A stretch of 39,747 bases of DNA, from contig CAIYXP010000030.1 in the NCBI GenBank assembly GCA_903930145.1, positions 1 to 39,747 of the forward strand, in the 5' to 3' direction. The notes beneath the pieces are model-generated. The model was not told the origin of the DNA. It did not search any database and worked only from the letters and a program-made list of their open reading frames with translations. The stretch is from an uncultured Methylococcaceae bacterium. Its GTDB lineage: Bacteria; Pseudomonadota; Gammaproteobacteria; Methylococcales; Methylococcaceae. This document shows, piece by piece, positions 7,819-16,064 of the stretch. Both the position numbers and the translations under genes were made by a program. Within the stretch, counting starts at the first letter, position 1. Each line of letters begins with the position of its first letter.

Positions 7819-8952
7819 ATGCCCCCAATCTATCTCGATTGCAATGCCACTACACCGTTAGAACCGGAAGTCCGAGAGGTGCTATTCCATTTTCTGACCG
7901 AGGAGTTCGGTAATGAAGGTAGCCGTACCCACGAGTACGGGATGAGGGCCAAGCAAGCGGTGCAAAATGCGAGGGAGCAAGTCGCCACCGTAGTTGCTGC
8001 GAAACGGGATGAAGTGATCTTCACCAGCGGAGCGACAGAGAGCAATAACCTAGCGATTTTGGGGCTACGCGAGTTCGGGCGGGAGTCCGGCAAACGGCAT
8101 GTCATCACCACGGGTATTGAACACAAAGCTGTGCTTGAACCTATGCAAGCTTTGGGGCGCGAGGGTTTTGAAATGACCTGCTTGCCGGTGACGCCGGGTG
8201 GATTCGTGACACCCGAATCGGTGGCGGCGGCATTGCGCCCAGAAACCTTGCTCGTCTCGGTGATGCAGATGAACAATGAAACAGGAATACGCCAACCCAT
8301 TGCGGCCATTGCCAAGGTTCTGGATGGGCATCCAGCGTATTTTCATACTGATGCGGCGCAAGGTTTTGGCAAGGATTTGGATAGCCTTCAAAACCCACGC
8401 TTGGACCTCATCAGTGTCAGTGGGCATAAAATTTATGCGCCAAAAGGCATCGGGGCGTTGATAACCCGTCGCCGTGGTTATGAGCGGATACCTTTGCGGT
8501 CTTTGGTTTTTGGGGGAGGTCAAGAACGCGGACTGCGCCCAGGCACGTTGCCAGTCGCATTGATTGTGGCTTTAGGCGCTGCCGCTGAAATTGCCAAGCG
8601 CGATCACCAAAATAGAATCGCCACGTGTGGGCGAATTCGGGCTGAAGCTTTAGCTGCACTTACTCCATTGTGTCCTAGGCTAACGGGAGACCAGTCGCTG
8701 GTCATGCTGCATGTGCTCAACCTCGCCTTTCCTGGCTTAGACTCGGAGGCGCTGATGGTGGCACTTAAGGATTTAATTGCGATCTCAAACGGCTCGGCCT
8801 GTACGTCGAGCAGCTACACGCCTAGCCATGTGCTGCGGGCGATGGGTATGACGGATGATGAAGCCAACGCCTGTGTCCGAATCAGTTGGAGCCATCTGAC
8901 GCCAACTGTGGATTGGCAAGCGGTAGCGCAGAGAATTCGTTCTATGATGTAA
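7819..8952 (+). CDS. dndA: cysteine desulfurase DndA
   Basis: This 377-aa class V aminotransferase-fold enzyme removes sulfur from cysteine to form a persulfide for DndC. It begins IYLDCNATTPLEPEV, as IscS/NifS-type enzymes do, has the GNEGSRTHEYG segment, HTDAAQ before the cofactor site, the PLP lysine K204 in SGHKIYAPKG, and the catalytic cysteine C328 in SNGSACTSSS. The start is the ATG at 7819 with GAAGAG upstream. It is divergent from the other dnd genes and shares the 7736-7778 control region. Its position makes it the dedicated Dnd desulfurase rather than the housekeeping IscS. Confidence 0.93.
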   Translation: MPPIYLDCNATTPLEPEVREVLFHFLTEEFGNEGSRTHEYGMRAKQAVQNAREQVATVVAAKRDEVIFTSGATESNNLAILGLREFGRESGKRHVITTGIEHKAVLEPMQALGREGFEMTCLPVTPGGFVTPESVAAALRPETLLVSVMQMNNETGIRQPIAAIAKVLDGHPAYFHTDAAQGFGKDLDSLQNPRLDLISVSGHKIYAPKGIGALITRRRGYERIPLRSLVFGGGQERGLRPGTLPVALIVALGAAAEIAKRDHQNRIATCGRIRAEALAALTPLCPRLTGDQSLVMLHVLNLAFPGLDSEALMVALKDLIAISNGSACTSSSYTPSHVLRAMGMTDDEANACVRISWSHLTPTVDWQAVAQRIRSMM

Positions 8953-9111
8953 CATGTCTTTACTTTCACATGCTTTCATTTCTGCCATGAATGGATGACT
9001 AGGCTAAATTTCTATGTTGATGACTGGCTCAATGCCCCTAAAATCTGTCCAGTCCAAAATGTCCATTGAAGCCCATTACAAGCCTGCCATGGCGATGCAA
9101 TATTACAAGTT

Positions 9112-9999
9112 TCAGTTCTTCTCGACAGAGCCTGCCAGCAGTTCCCGAACGATGTCGTTTGGAAATCGCCGAGTCGGGGTAATGGCATAGAATCGTTCGC
9201 GAATGTCGGAGATTTGATAACGTTCCACTAGGATGCCCTGGCGCAGTTCATCCTGTACCACCACTGGCGGAACCAAGGTTAGATGTCCCGAGTTTTTGGC
9301 CAGCAGTCTCAACATTGCCATATCATCCACTTCGGCAATTACCAAAGGTCTTATGCCGTGTTGTTCGAGTAGAAAATCGAATGCGGTCCTGATCTCGCTC
9401 TCTATGCTAGGTAACAGCAGGGGAGTATCTTGTAAATCCTCGGGAAAGCGCAATGCCGCCCCATCTTCGCCCGGCTTGCCGATCAGACTCACCGGTTGTT
9501 CGTCCATGAGGTGGCAATGCCAATTGGACTCAGCGTCGGGGGGTGGCATCCGGTTGGATAACACTAGGTCTAAGGTGTGTGCGCTCAGTTTCCCGAGTAA
9601 TTCCCTCAGACTGCCCGAGTGCAGCACCAGTTCGATGTCGGTGCGGTTCAGCAAAGGCCGGATCAGTTCCATTTGGAAGTTGCGTGACAGGGTGGACACC
9701 GCGCCTACCCGCACGAGTTGCCGGTTGCCGGCGGGACGGTTGTGCATCAGGCTGATGAGTTCGTCCCCAGTCTTGAAAATCGCATTCGCATAATCCAGCG
9801 CAATGCACCCCGCTTCGGTCAACACCAATCGCCTGCCTTCGCGCTCGAAAAGCTTTTGGCCGAAAGAATCTTCCAGTTGTCGCAACTGTATGCTCAACGC
9901 CGATTGCGATACATGCAAGCGTTCGGCTGCCCGGGTGAGATTGTTTTCGTTGGCAATCATCCAGAAATATCGAAGATGATGATAATTTAGCGTAGCCAT
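9112..9999 (-). CDS. LysR-family transcriptional regulator of the dab operon
   Basis: This regulator of about 295 aa has an N-terminal winged helix-turn-helix (LNYHHLRYFWMIANENNLTRAAERLHVSQSALSIQL, here split by eye into the NhaR-like helix and recognition helix) followed by a substrate-binding-like effector domain. I chose the ATG at 9999 because the family begins at MATLNYHHLRYFW; a longer frame to 10071 would run through a LysR-type site. It is divergent from dabB-dabA and very probably controls that inorganic-carbon operon, as LysR/CbbR relatives commonly do. The effector ligand cannot be read from sequence. Confidence 0.88.
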   Translation of the reverse strand: MATLNYHHLRYFWMIANENNLTRAAERLHVSQSALSIQLRQLEDSFGQKLFEREGRRLVLTEAGCIALDYANAIFKTGDELISLMHNRPAGNRQLVRVGAVSTLSRNFQMELIRPLLNRTDIELVLHSGSLRELLGKLSAHTLDLVLSNRMPPPDAESNWHCHLMDEQPVSLIGKPGEDGAALRFPEDLQDTPLLLPSIESEIRTAFDFLLEQHGIRPLVIAEVDDMAMLRLLAKNSGHLTLVPPVVVQDELRQGILVERYQISDIRERFYAITPTRRFPNDIVRELLAGSVEKN

Positions 10000-10054
10000 A
10001 AAACCATATAGAAATAAGAACGTAAGCTTAGGATATATATATTGGATTAAATGA

Positions 10055-10067
10055 TAACCGATTGTTA
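10055..10067. promoter_or_regulatory. LysR-type binding site (TAAC-N5-GTTA)
   Basis: TAACCGATTGTTA is a perfect dyad that also satisfies the T-N11-A rule for LysR regulators. It lies between the lysR start at 9999 and the dabB leader, the usual place for such a site. Confidence 0.55.
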
Positions 10068-10098
10068 GCATGGAACCGTAAATAATTTTTGGGAGACC

Positions 10099-10224
10099 AT
10101 GATGAAAACTTCAGTTCAAAAGCCAATCAAAGGACAGCCAGCCAGACCCGTGTCTGCTTGCCCTTTGCAAATGTCCCTCGTCCATTCTTTGACAACAAAG
10201 GAGCATAAATCATGCAAGCTTTGA
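10099..10224 (+). CDS. candidate 41-aa leader peptide overlapping dabB
   Basis: An ATG at 10099 (with a second ATG right after) follows GGGAG at 10091-10095, a good ribosome-binding site. The frame runs 41 codons and stops with TGA at 10222-10224, overlapping the dabB start at 10212 by 13 bp in another frame. The peptide is basic and polar, starting MMKTSVQKPIKG, with no membrane segment. It could couple translation into dabB or simply be a spurious frame in a leader RNA. I know no homologue. Confidence 0.4.
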   Translation: MMKTSVQKPIKGQPARPVSACPLQMSLVHSLTTKEHKSCKL

Positions 10225-11813
10225 CCAATGCCTGTGTCATCCTGCCCCCTTTCCTTCTGCTGGTGGTGGGCTTGGTTCCCAACGATTGGGCCAAAGGCAA
10301 TCCCCGCTTTATGGCCGTTCTCGCGGCAAATGTTTCCGCCGTCTCCCTCGCGTTCGCGCTGCTGGCGGGATTCGGCTACTTGGCAACCGGCTTTCACGGC
10401 CGGGGTATTGTCGGGCTGAGCGTGTATTTCGATTCCCTCTCGGCGGTGATGCTGGCGTTGGTTTCGTTTATCGGTGCGGTCGTCATCCGCTATTCAGGCA
10501 ACTATCTGGACGGGGACCCCGGCCAGGGGCTTTTCATGAAATGGCTGGCGTTCACTCTGGGTTCAGTATTGACCTTGGTTGTCTCCGGCAATCTGATTTT
10601 ATTCACCCTTGCCTGGATGTCCACTAGCCTGAGCCTACACCGCCTGTTGGTATTTTATCCCGATAGGGAATCGGCGGTAGTGGCTGCTCGCAAAAAATTC
10701 GTCATCAGCCGTCTGGGGGATGTCTGCCTCATTGCCTCCATGGCGTTGATCTATTTGGTGTTCGGTAGTCTCGAATTCGCGGATATCTTCGCGGCCGCCG
10801 AAAAATACAGCTTCGCGGGATCGGTGAATCTGCCGCCGAGACTGTCCCAGTTTCTTCCCTGGGCCAGTTTGTTACTGGCCTTGGGTGCCGTCTTGAAATC
10901 CGCCCAGTTTCCCTTTCATAGCTGGCTACCGGAAGTCATGGAAACCCCAACCCCGGTTTCAGCACTCATGCATGCTGGCATCATCAACGCGGGCGGATTT
11001 TTGATCATCAGGATGAGCCATGTCATGGTGCTAACGCCCTCGGTGCTGAGTGTGCTTGCTGTGGTTGGGGCCGTGACTGCATTGTTCGGGGCACTTGCCA
11101 TGCTGACGCAAACTAGCGTGAAGAAATCCTTGGCTTTTTCCACAGTAGGGCAAATGGGTTTCATGATGCTTCAGTGCGGCCTAGGTGCCTTCTCATCAGC
11201 CGTCCTGCATATCGTGGCTCACGCTTGTTACAAGGCACATGCCTTCCTTTCAAGCGGCAGCATTGTTGACATCGCCCGTGCCTCGTGGGCACCTCCGGTG
11301 CGTGACGGACGCAGGCCGAAGGAGTTGCTGCTTGCCTTCGCCGTCTCATTGGTACTTACGCTTGCGACTGCCTTCGCGTTTGGCATTTCGCTTGCTCAGG
11401 AGCCGGGAGTAATGGCAATGGGTGCAATACTGCAACTCGCCATGACCTACCTATTGTGGAATGCTCTGGCTGGCCAGGCGTTGGCGGCGCAGGCTTTATG
11501 GGGGGTTGGCATAGCCCTGCTGATTAATATCGTATATTTCAGCCTGCAACGCCTCTTCATGCATTTGCTGCACGATGCCCTGCCGGTAGTCGTACCCATC
11601 AGAGGGCTTTTCAGTTGGACACTCATTGCGGCATTAGTCGGTTGTTTCATGCTGGTGCTGCTTCTCCAAGTTCGCTTTCCGGGTTCTGGGGCCAGTCGAA
11701 TCTGGCAGGTCGCCTATGTCCATTTCTACAACGGTTTTTACGTCAGCACCATTGCTAATCGGCTGATATGCCGGTTCTGGCCGGTTAAGACGCAGTGCCG
11801 CCCCATCCGTTAA
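10212..11813 (+). CDS. dabB: DabB, membrane subunit of the DAB inorganic carbon pump (NuoL/NdhF-like)
   Basis: This 533-aa polytopic membrane protein is related to the proton-pumping subunits NuoL/NdhF/MrpA. Hydrophobic helices span its length, and QFPFHSWLPEVMETPTPVSALMHAG near 235-260 (seen in pieces) is the conserved channel segment of that family. STVGQMGFMM and the following HAFLSSGSI region are also typical. Next to dabA it is the cation-channel half of the two-gene DAB complex that drives vectorial CO2-to-bicarbonate conversion. The start is supported by AAAGGAG upstream of the ATG at 10212. dabA starts 18 bp after its stop. Confidence 0.92.
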   Translation: MQALTNACVILPPFLLLVVGLVPNDWAKGNPRFMAVLAANVSAVSLAFALLAGFGYLATGFHGRGIVGLSVYFDSLSAVMLALVSFIGAVVIRYSGNYLDGDPGQGLFMKWLAFTLGSVLTLVVSGNLILFTLAWMSTSLSLHRLLVFYPDRESAVVAARKKFVISRLGDVCLIASMALIYLVFGSLEFADIFAAAEKYSFAGSVNLPPRLSQFLPWASLLLALGAVLKSAQFPFHSWLPEVMETPTPVSALMHAGIINAGGFLIIRMSHVMVLTPSVLSVLAVVGAVTALFGALAMLTQTSVKKSLAFSTVGQMGFMMLQCGLGAFSSAVLHIVAHACYKAHAFLSSGSIVDIARASWAPPVRDGRRPKELLLAFAVSLVLTLATAFAFGISLAQEPGVMAMGAILQLAMTYLLWNALAGQALAAQALWGVGIALLINIVYFSLQRLFMHLLHDALPVVVPIRGLFSWTLIAALVGCFMLVLLLQVRFPGSGASRIWQVAYVHFYNGFYVSTIANRLICRFWPVKTQCRPIR

Positions 11814-11831
11814 CCAAAGAGGAACGCAGAA

Positions 11832-14429
11832 ATGAACAACATTAAAGCAATGTACAGAGAAGCCCATCAGTGGCAAAGTGCGGAATCTACCGTTAGAGAC
11901 ATCGACAGGGGTGTTCCTACCAAACTGGCCGAAACGGTAAACCGGGCCTGTTCGCGTATCCCCCCGCTGTGGCCATTGAAAAATTTTGTCGCGGTCAACC
12001 CTTTTCTTGGCATGGTCGGTCAAGAGTTCGGTCAGGTTTGCGAGACCATGCATAAGGTGACGCACGGGGACATCCTGATGCCTGCTCAATTCTATCAGAG
12101 CCAATTGGAAAGCAATATCATCACCGACGACGATTTGGCTCAAGCGGCAAGTTTGTCGAAAAGGAAAGGGGATTTAGCCTGGTCTCCCGAAGGCTTGAAA
12201 TCGGCGTTGCAGACACTGATCGATAAACAGGGACTTCCGCCTATGGATACCGTGAAAACTTGGGCAGACTTTCTGGCCGAGGCGCACGGCACGTCTTGGT
12301 CGAACTTCATCGCTGATGAAATCTCGAAATGGTGCGCGGCATATTTTGACGAAGGTCAATCGGCTTGGCGGATGCCTTGGCGTTCGCTCCCGCTTTACGA
12401 TGCATGGAGGCAGGCCGCTGTCCACGACCGTACACCCGAAATCCAAGGGATAAAAGGTTTTCGAAAACTCGTACAGCAATTGCCTAGCCAGCCTTTGGCA
12501 GTGATTGAATGGGTGCTTGATGATTTCGGCATACCCGACAATAAAATCGAGGATTTTCTTCACCGTCAGTTGATGAGTGTGGCTGGCTGGAGCGCGTTCG
12601 TCCAACATCGTGTGCGGGAGGAACAGATGCAGGGCAAGCAAAGCGATACGCTGGTTCATCTGCTGGCGATTTGCCTAACTTACGACTATACCCTAGCATC
12701 CTCCTCCGGGCAAAAGGCGTATTCCACGGTATGGAAGAATGGTCTCGCCTCTAACCAAGCGGCGGTGATATGGGAAAGGCAGCGGCTCGAAGTGCTGAGG
12801 CTGTTCCAGCTTGCCTACGAAATAGCCGGGCAACGCAAGCTGCTCGGACAAATCAGCCACAGAGGCTCGGCTGCCTGCGCCGAGTCACAGCCAGTGCTGC
12901 GCAAATCGGTGCAGGCGGTGTTCTGCATCGACGTGCGGTCGGAGGTGTTTCGCCGTGCTTTGGAGACGGTTTCGCCTAGGGCGGAAACCTTTGGTTTTGC
13001 AGGATTCTTCGGTTTCCCAATCGAATATATCCCGCTGGGCCACGACCAAGGAACCGCCCAGTGCCCGGTCTTGCTCAAGCCGCAGTTCCGTATTCGCGAA
13101 ACAGTCAGCGAAGCCACGGTTTCCGATATTCAAGAGATACTCGACAAGCGACTGTTTCGCAAGAGTTTGGGCAAACTCTGGAAATCTTTCAAGACCTCGG
13201 CTGTCTCTTGTTTCCCTTATGTCGAGGTGGCGGGGCTTTTGTTCGGCATTAAATTGCTCACCGACAGCTTGGGACTGACGCGAACTGTGATGAAACCCGG
13301 CGCGGCCGGTTTGGATCAGATGGTGATACGCCGGATTGGGCCGCTAATCACCAGACAACGCGGGCGTCTAGTGGCCAAGGGGCCAGTGGTGGAAACCGGC
13401 ATCGCACTAGGGGAGCGGATCGAACTGGCTCGCAAAGCCCTCAAGGGCATGGGACTGACGGCGGACTTTGCTCGCATCGTCCTGCTTTGCGGCCACGGCA
13501 GCAGCACAGTGAACAATCCTTATGGGTCGAGTTTGGACTGTGGCGCCTGTGGTGGGCACACTGGGGAGGCCAATGCCCGCGTGGCCGCAAAAGTGCTAAA
13601 TGACTGGGAGGTTCGGGCGGGTCTGATAGCTCAGGGCATAGCCATTCCCGGCGACACTTGGTTCCTAGCTGCCCAGCACGACACGACGACCGATGAAGTG
13701 CGTTTGTTTGACACCGGGCAAATACCGGATACCCACGCCGGAGACTTGATGCAGTTGCAATACTGGCTAAAGTGCGCCGCACAGTTGGCTCGCCAAGAGA
13801 GGGCGTTGAAACTGGGCTTGGGCAGTCTGCCGCCAGCCGCAGTGGAAAAGGCAGTGAAGGATCGCAGCCAAGATTGGTCTCAAGTCCGCCCGGAATGGGG
13901 GCTGGCAGGGAATGCGGCTTTCATTGCCGCCCCGCGTGAACTGACACGCGGAGTGCGCTTGGATGGAAGGGTGTTTCTGCACAATTACGAACACAAAAAG
14001 GATGCAGACGGATCGATCTTGGAGTTGATTATGACAGCACCCATGGTGGTGGCGAGCTGGATCAACCTGCAGTACTACGCTTCCACCGTCAACAACCGGG
14101 TTTTCGGCAGCGGCAACAAGGTGATTCACAATGTGGTCGGCACCTTCGGGGTACTTCAGGGCAATGGCGGCGATTTGCAGGTTGGTCTGCCCCAGCAGTC
14201 TTTGCACGACGGCAAACAGTGGCTACACGAACCCCTACGCCTGAGCGTCTTCATCCAAGCCCCCTTGCAAGCGATTGAAAGCGTAATGGCAAAGCATGAG
14301 TCGGTCAGGCAACTGGTGGAAAACCAATGGTTGCATTTGTTTGCCATCGGCGATGAGGGCAAGACTTGCCACCGCTACCTGAGAAATGGGCAGTGGCTTG
14401 CTGAAGATAAACTGTTTGAAGGGGTTTGA
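11832..14429 (+). CDS. dabA: DabA, zinc-dependent subunit of the DAB inorganic carbon pump (UPF0753/DUF2309)
   Basis: This 865-aa soluble or peripheral protein belongs to the DUF2309 family. The beta-carbonic-anhydrase-like zinc ligands are visible: C365 and D367 in AVFCIDVRSE, H555 in CGHGSSTVNNP, and C570 in SSLDCGACGG. The spacing of 15 between the last His and Cys agrees with characterised DabA proteins. With DabB it hydrates CO2 to bicarbonate in the cytoplasm, coupled to cation flow, raising the internal inorganic carbon pool. The start ATG is preceded by AGAGGAACG. It forms an operon with dabB under the divergent LysR regulator. All catalytic residues are present. Confidence 0.95.
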   Translation: MNNIKAMYREAHQWQSAESTVRDIDRGVPTKLAETVNRACSRIPPLWPLKNFVAVNPFLGMVGQEFGQVCETMHKVTHGDILMPAQFYQSQLESNIITDDDLAQAASLSKRKGDLAWSPEGLKSALQTLIDKQGLPPMDTVKTWADFLAEAHGTSWSNFIADEISKWCAAYFDEGQSAWRMPWRSLPLYDAWRQAAVHDRTPEIQGIKGFRKLVQQLPSQPLAVIEWVLDDFGIPDNKIEDFLHRQLMSVAGWSAFVQHRVREEQMQGKQSDTLVHLLAICLTYDYTLASSSGQKAYSTVWKNGLASNQAAVIWERQRLEVLRLFQLAYEIAGQRKLLGQISHRGSAACAESQPVLRKSVQAVFCIDVRSEVFRRALETVSPRAETFGFAGFFGFPIEYIPLGHDQGTAQCPVLLKPQFRIRETVSEATVSDIQEILDKRLFRKSLGKLWKSFKTSAVSCFPYVEVAGLLFGIKLLTDSLGLTRTVMKPGAAGLDQMVIRRIGPLITRQRGRLVAKGPVVETGIALGERIELARKALKGMGLTADFARIVLLCGHGSSTVNNPYGSSLDCGACGGHTGEANARVAAKVLNDWEVRAGLIAQGIAIPGDTWFLAAQHDTTTDEVRLFDTGQIPDTHAGDLMQLQYWLKCAAQLARQERALKLGLGSLPPAAVEKAVKDRSQDWSQVRPEWGLAGNAAFIAAPRELTRGVRLDGRVFLHNYEHKKDADGSILELIMTAPMVVASWINLQYYASTVNNRVFGSGNKVIHNVVGTFGVLQGNGGDLQVGLPQQSLHDGKQWLHEPLRLSVFIQAPLQAIESVMAKHESVRQLVENQWLHLFAIGDEGKTCHRYLRNGQWLAEDKLFEGV

Positions 14430-14523
14430 GATGTAATCACAGCTTGCCATCGATAGCTGGATGACAGGGTTGATTATAAATAGCTTGTCGTCTCATCAAC
14501 CATCCCAAGACCATCTCCCCCGG

Positions 14524-14548
14524 CCCCTCCCCCTGCGAGGGGGAGGGG
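14524..14548. terminator. GC-rich hairpin between convergent dabA and mdh
   Basis: CCCCTCCCCCT pairs perfectly with AGGGGGAGGGG around a GCG loop. It lies between two converging genes and could end transcription in both directions, although there is no T-run. It also resembles the palindrome within the dndC 3' end and so may be a dispersed REP-like element. Confidence 0.6.
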
Positions 14549-14632
14549 AGTAGAAACAATAGTTTGCAAGTTGTGTAGATACCTATGCTCTGAGACTGCG
14601 GCGAACAATCGCCGCAGCCTCAAACAACATGC

Positions 14633-15610
14633 CTAAAACAAATGCTTCACCATATCCCTTTCCATCAACAATTCACTCTCCGTGAGTCGCATCCGTTCTA
14701 GGCTGAACGCATCGATGGGCAAGCCCTGCACAATTTCATAATCGCCGTTTTTAATGGTCACGGGGAACGAATAAATCAGCCCCTCGGCGATACCGTAACT
14801 GCCGTCGCTGTAAACGGCCATGCTGACCCAATCGTCTTCCGGCGTGCCTAACATCCAACTGCGCATGTGTTCCAATGCGGCATTGGCAGCGGAGGCGGCA
14901 CTGGATTTGCCGCGCATGGCAATCACTTCTGCGCCACGCTTTTGGATGCAAGAGATGAAATGCTCACGGAACCAGACTTCCTCAACCCCATCCAACGCGG
15001 GTTTCCCTTTCACCAGCGCATGATGCAAGTCGGGGTATTGTGTGGAAGAATGATTGCCCCAGATGATGATATGACGAATATCGCCTATATCGCATTCGCT
15101 ATGCCGGGCCAATTTGCTGACCGCCCGATTATGATCCAAGCGCGTCATCGCCGTAAAATTCCTCGGGGAAAGCTTGGGGGCGTTTTTCAGGGCAATCAAG
15201 GCATTGGTGTTTGCCGGATTGCCGACTACCAGCACCTTGACATTTTGGCTAGCCACTTCGTTTAAGGCTTTGCCCTGAGTGGAGAAAATTTCAGCATTGA
15301 CGTGCAACAGGTCTTGACGTTCCGTGCCGGGTCCACGAGGACGTGCGCCGACAAGAAAGGCGACATCGGCATTTTCAAAGGCGACTTTGGGGTCGTCAGT
15401 GATGACCACCCCGGCCAACAAGGGCGCGGCGCAATCTTGCATTTCCATCTCTATGCCTTCCAAATCCTTCATGACTCCCGGCAAGTCCAACATATGCAGT
15501 ATCACCGGCTGGTCAGTTCCAGCCAAGTCACCCTGGATGATACGAAACATCAGGGCGTAACTAATTTGTCCCGCCGCCCCAGTCACGGTAATGTGTATCG
15601 GTGTTTTCAT
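14633..15610 (-). CDS. mdh: malate dehydrogenase (NAD-dependent)
   Basis: This 325-aa enzyme interconverts malate and oxaloacetate in the TCA cycle. It has the NAD-binding GAAGQISY at 11-18, the substrate-loop arginines in [11 protein letters not shown] (88-98), D159 and R162 in TRLDHNR, and the catalytic H187 in [12 protein letters not shown]. The pattern is of the cytosolic-type MDH group that many proteobacteria carry. The start ATG has AGGGGGTAGC upstream. It stands alone and is convergent to dabA. Confidence 0.95.
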   Translation of the reverse strand: MKTPIHITVTGAAGQISYALMFRIIQGDLAGTDQPVILHMLDLPGVMKDLEGIEMEMQDCAAPLLAGVVITDDPKVAFENADVAFLVGARPRGPGTERQDLLHVNAEIFSTQGKALNEVASQNVKVLVVGNPANTNALIALKNAPKLSPRNFTAMTRLDHNRAVSKLARHSECDIGDIRHIIIWGNHSSTQYPDLHHALVKGKPALDGVEEVWFREHFISCIQKRGAEVIAMRGKSSAASAANAALEHMRSWMLGTPEDDWVSMAVYSDGSYGIAEGLIYSFPVTIKNGDYEIVQGLPIDAFSLERMRLTESELLMERDMVKHLF

Positions 15611-15655
15611 GCTACCCCCTTTTATGGTTATGAGTTTGTTTGGCTATTGGCAAAA

Positions 15656-15691
15656 TACCGGGCAAGCCTAAAAAAAATAGGTTGCCCGGTA
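15656..15691 (-). terminator. terminator downstream of the copZ-like gene
   Basis: TACCGGGCAA at 15656-15665 pairs with TTGCCCGGTA at 15682-15691, with an inner CCTA/TAGG pair and an A/T-rich loop. On the minus strand the stem is followed by TTTTGCC. It sits just after the stop of the metal-binding gene and before mdh. Confidence 0.6.
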
Positions 15692-15701
15692 AGCCTCGCC
15701 G

Positions 15702-15905
15702 TTAACCGACTTGAAAGCCCTTGGCTGAAATAGCCTTGCTGATGGCAACCAAATCAGCCTTGCCTTCCTCGTATTCGATTTCGACGGTATTTTCTTTAAA
15801 ATTTGGCTTCACATCCGTCACACCCGTACAGGCTTTCACCGTCTCCCGCACCGTTGTTTCGCATCCGCCGCATTTCATGCCCTTCACATTCAACACTGTT
15901 TTCAT
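15702..15905 (-). CDS. heavy-metal-associated domain protein, CopZ-like
   Basis: This 67-aa single-domain protein has a ferredoxin-like HMA fold with the metal motif GMKCGGC (CxxC form). It probably binds Cu(I) or another soft metal as a chaperone. The ATG at 15905 has a strong GGAGG site; the longer upstream frame lacks one and would add sequence unlike the family. No metal ATPase is nearby, so the partner is unknown. Confidence 0.85.
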   Translation of the reverse strand: MKTVLNVKGMKCGGCETTVRETVKACTGVTDVKPNFKENTVEIEYEEGKADLVAISKAISAKGFQVG

Positions 15906-16064
15906 CAATTTGCCTCCAAACAAAAAACCATCGAAACTGCGGATGTTATGGGATTCAAAAGCATCCACAGCATTTGTCAAACATTATACAATTTTTGATC
16001 TTCCCTAGCCCGTTGCTAAGCGGTATGCTGGCAACCATAAACCACTTCTCAATATAGATGAACC

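Noticed and set aside
9233-9793. Plus-strand open frame of 186 codons
   Set aside because: It is antisense to the LysR gene and shows no family features.
10000-10071. N-terminal extension of the LysR protein
   Set aside because: The LysR family begins at the winged helix near MATLNYHH, and the extension would cover the T-N11-A site at 10055-10067.
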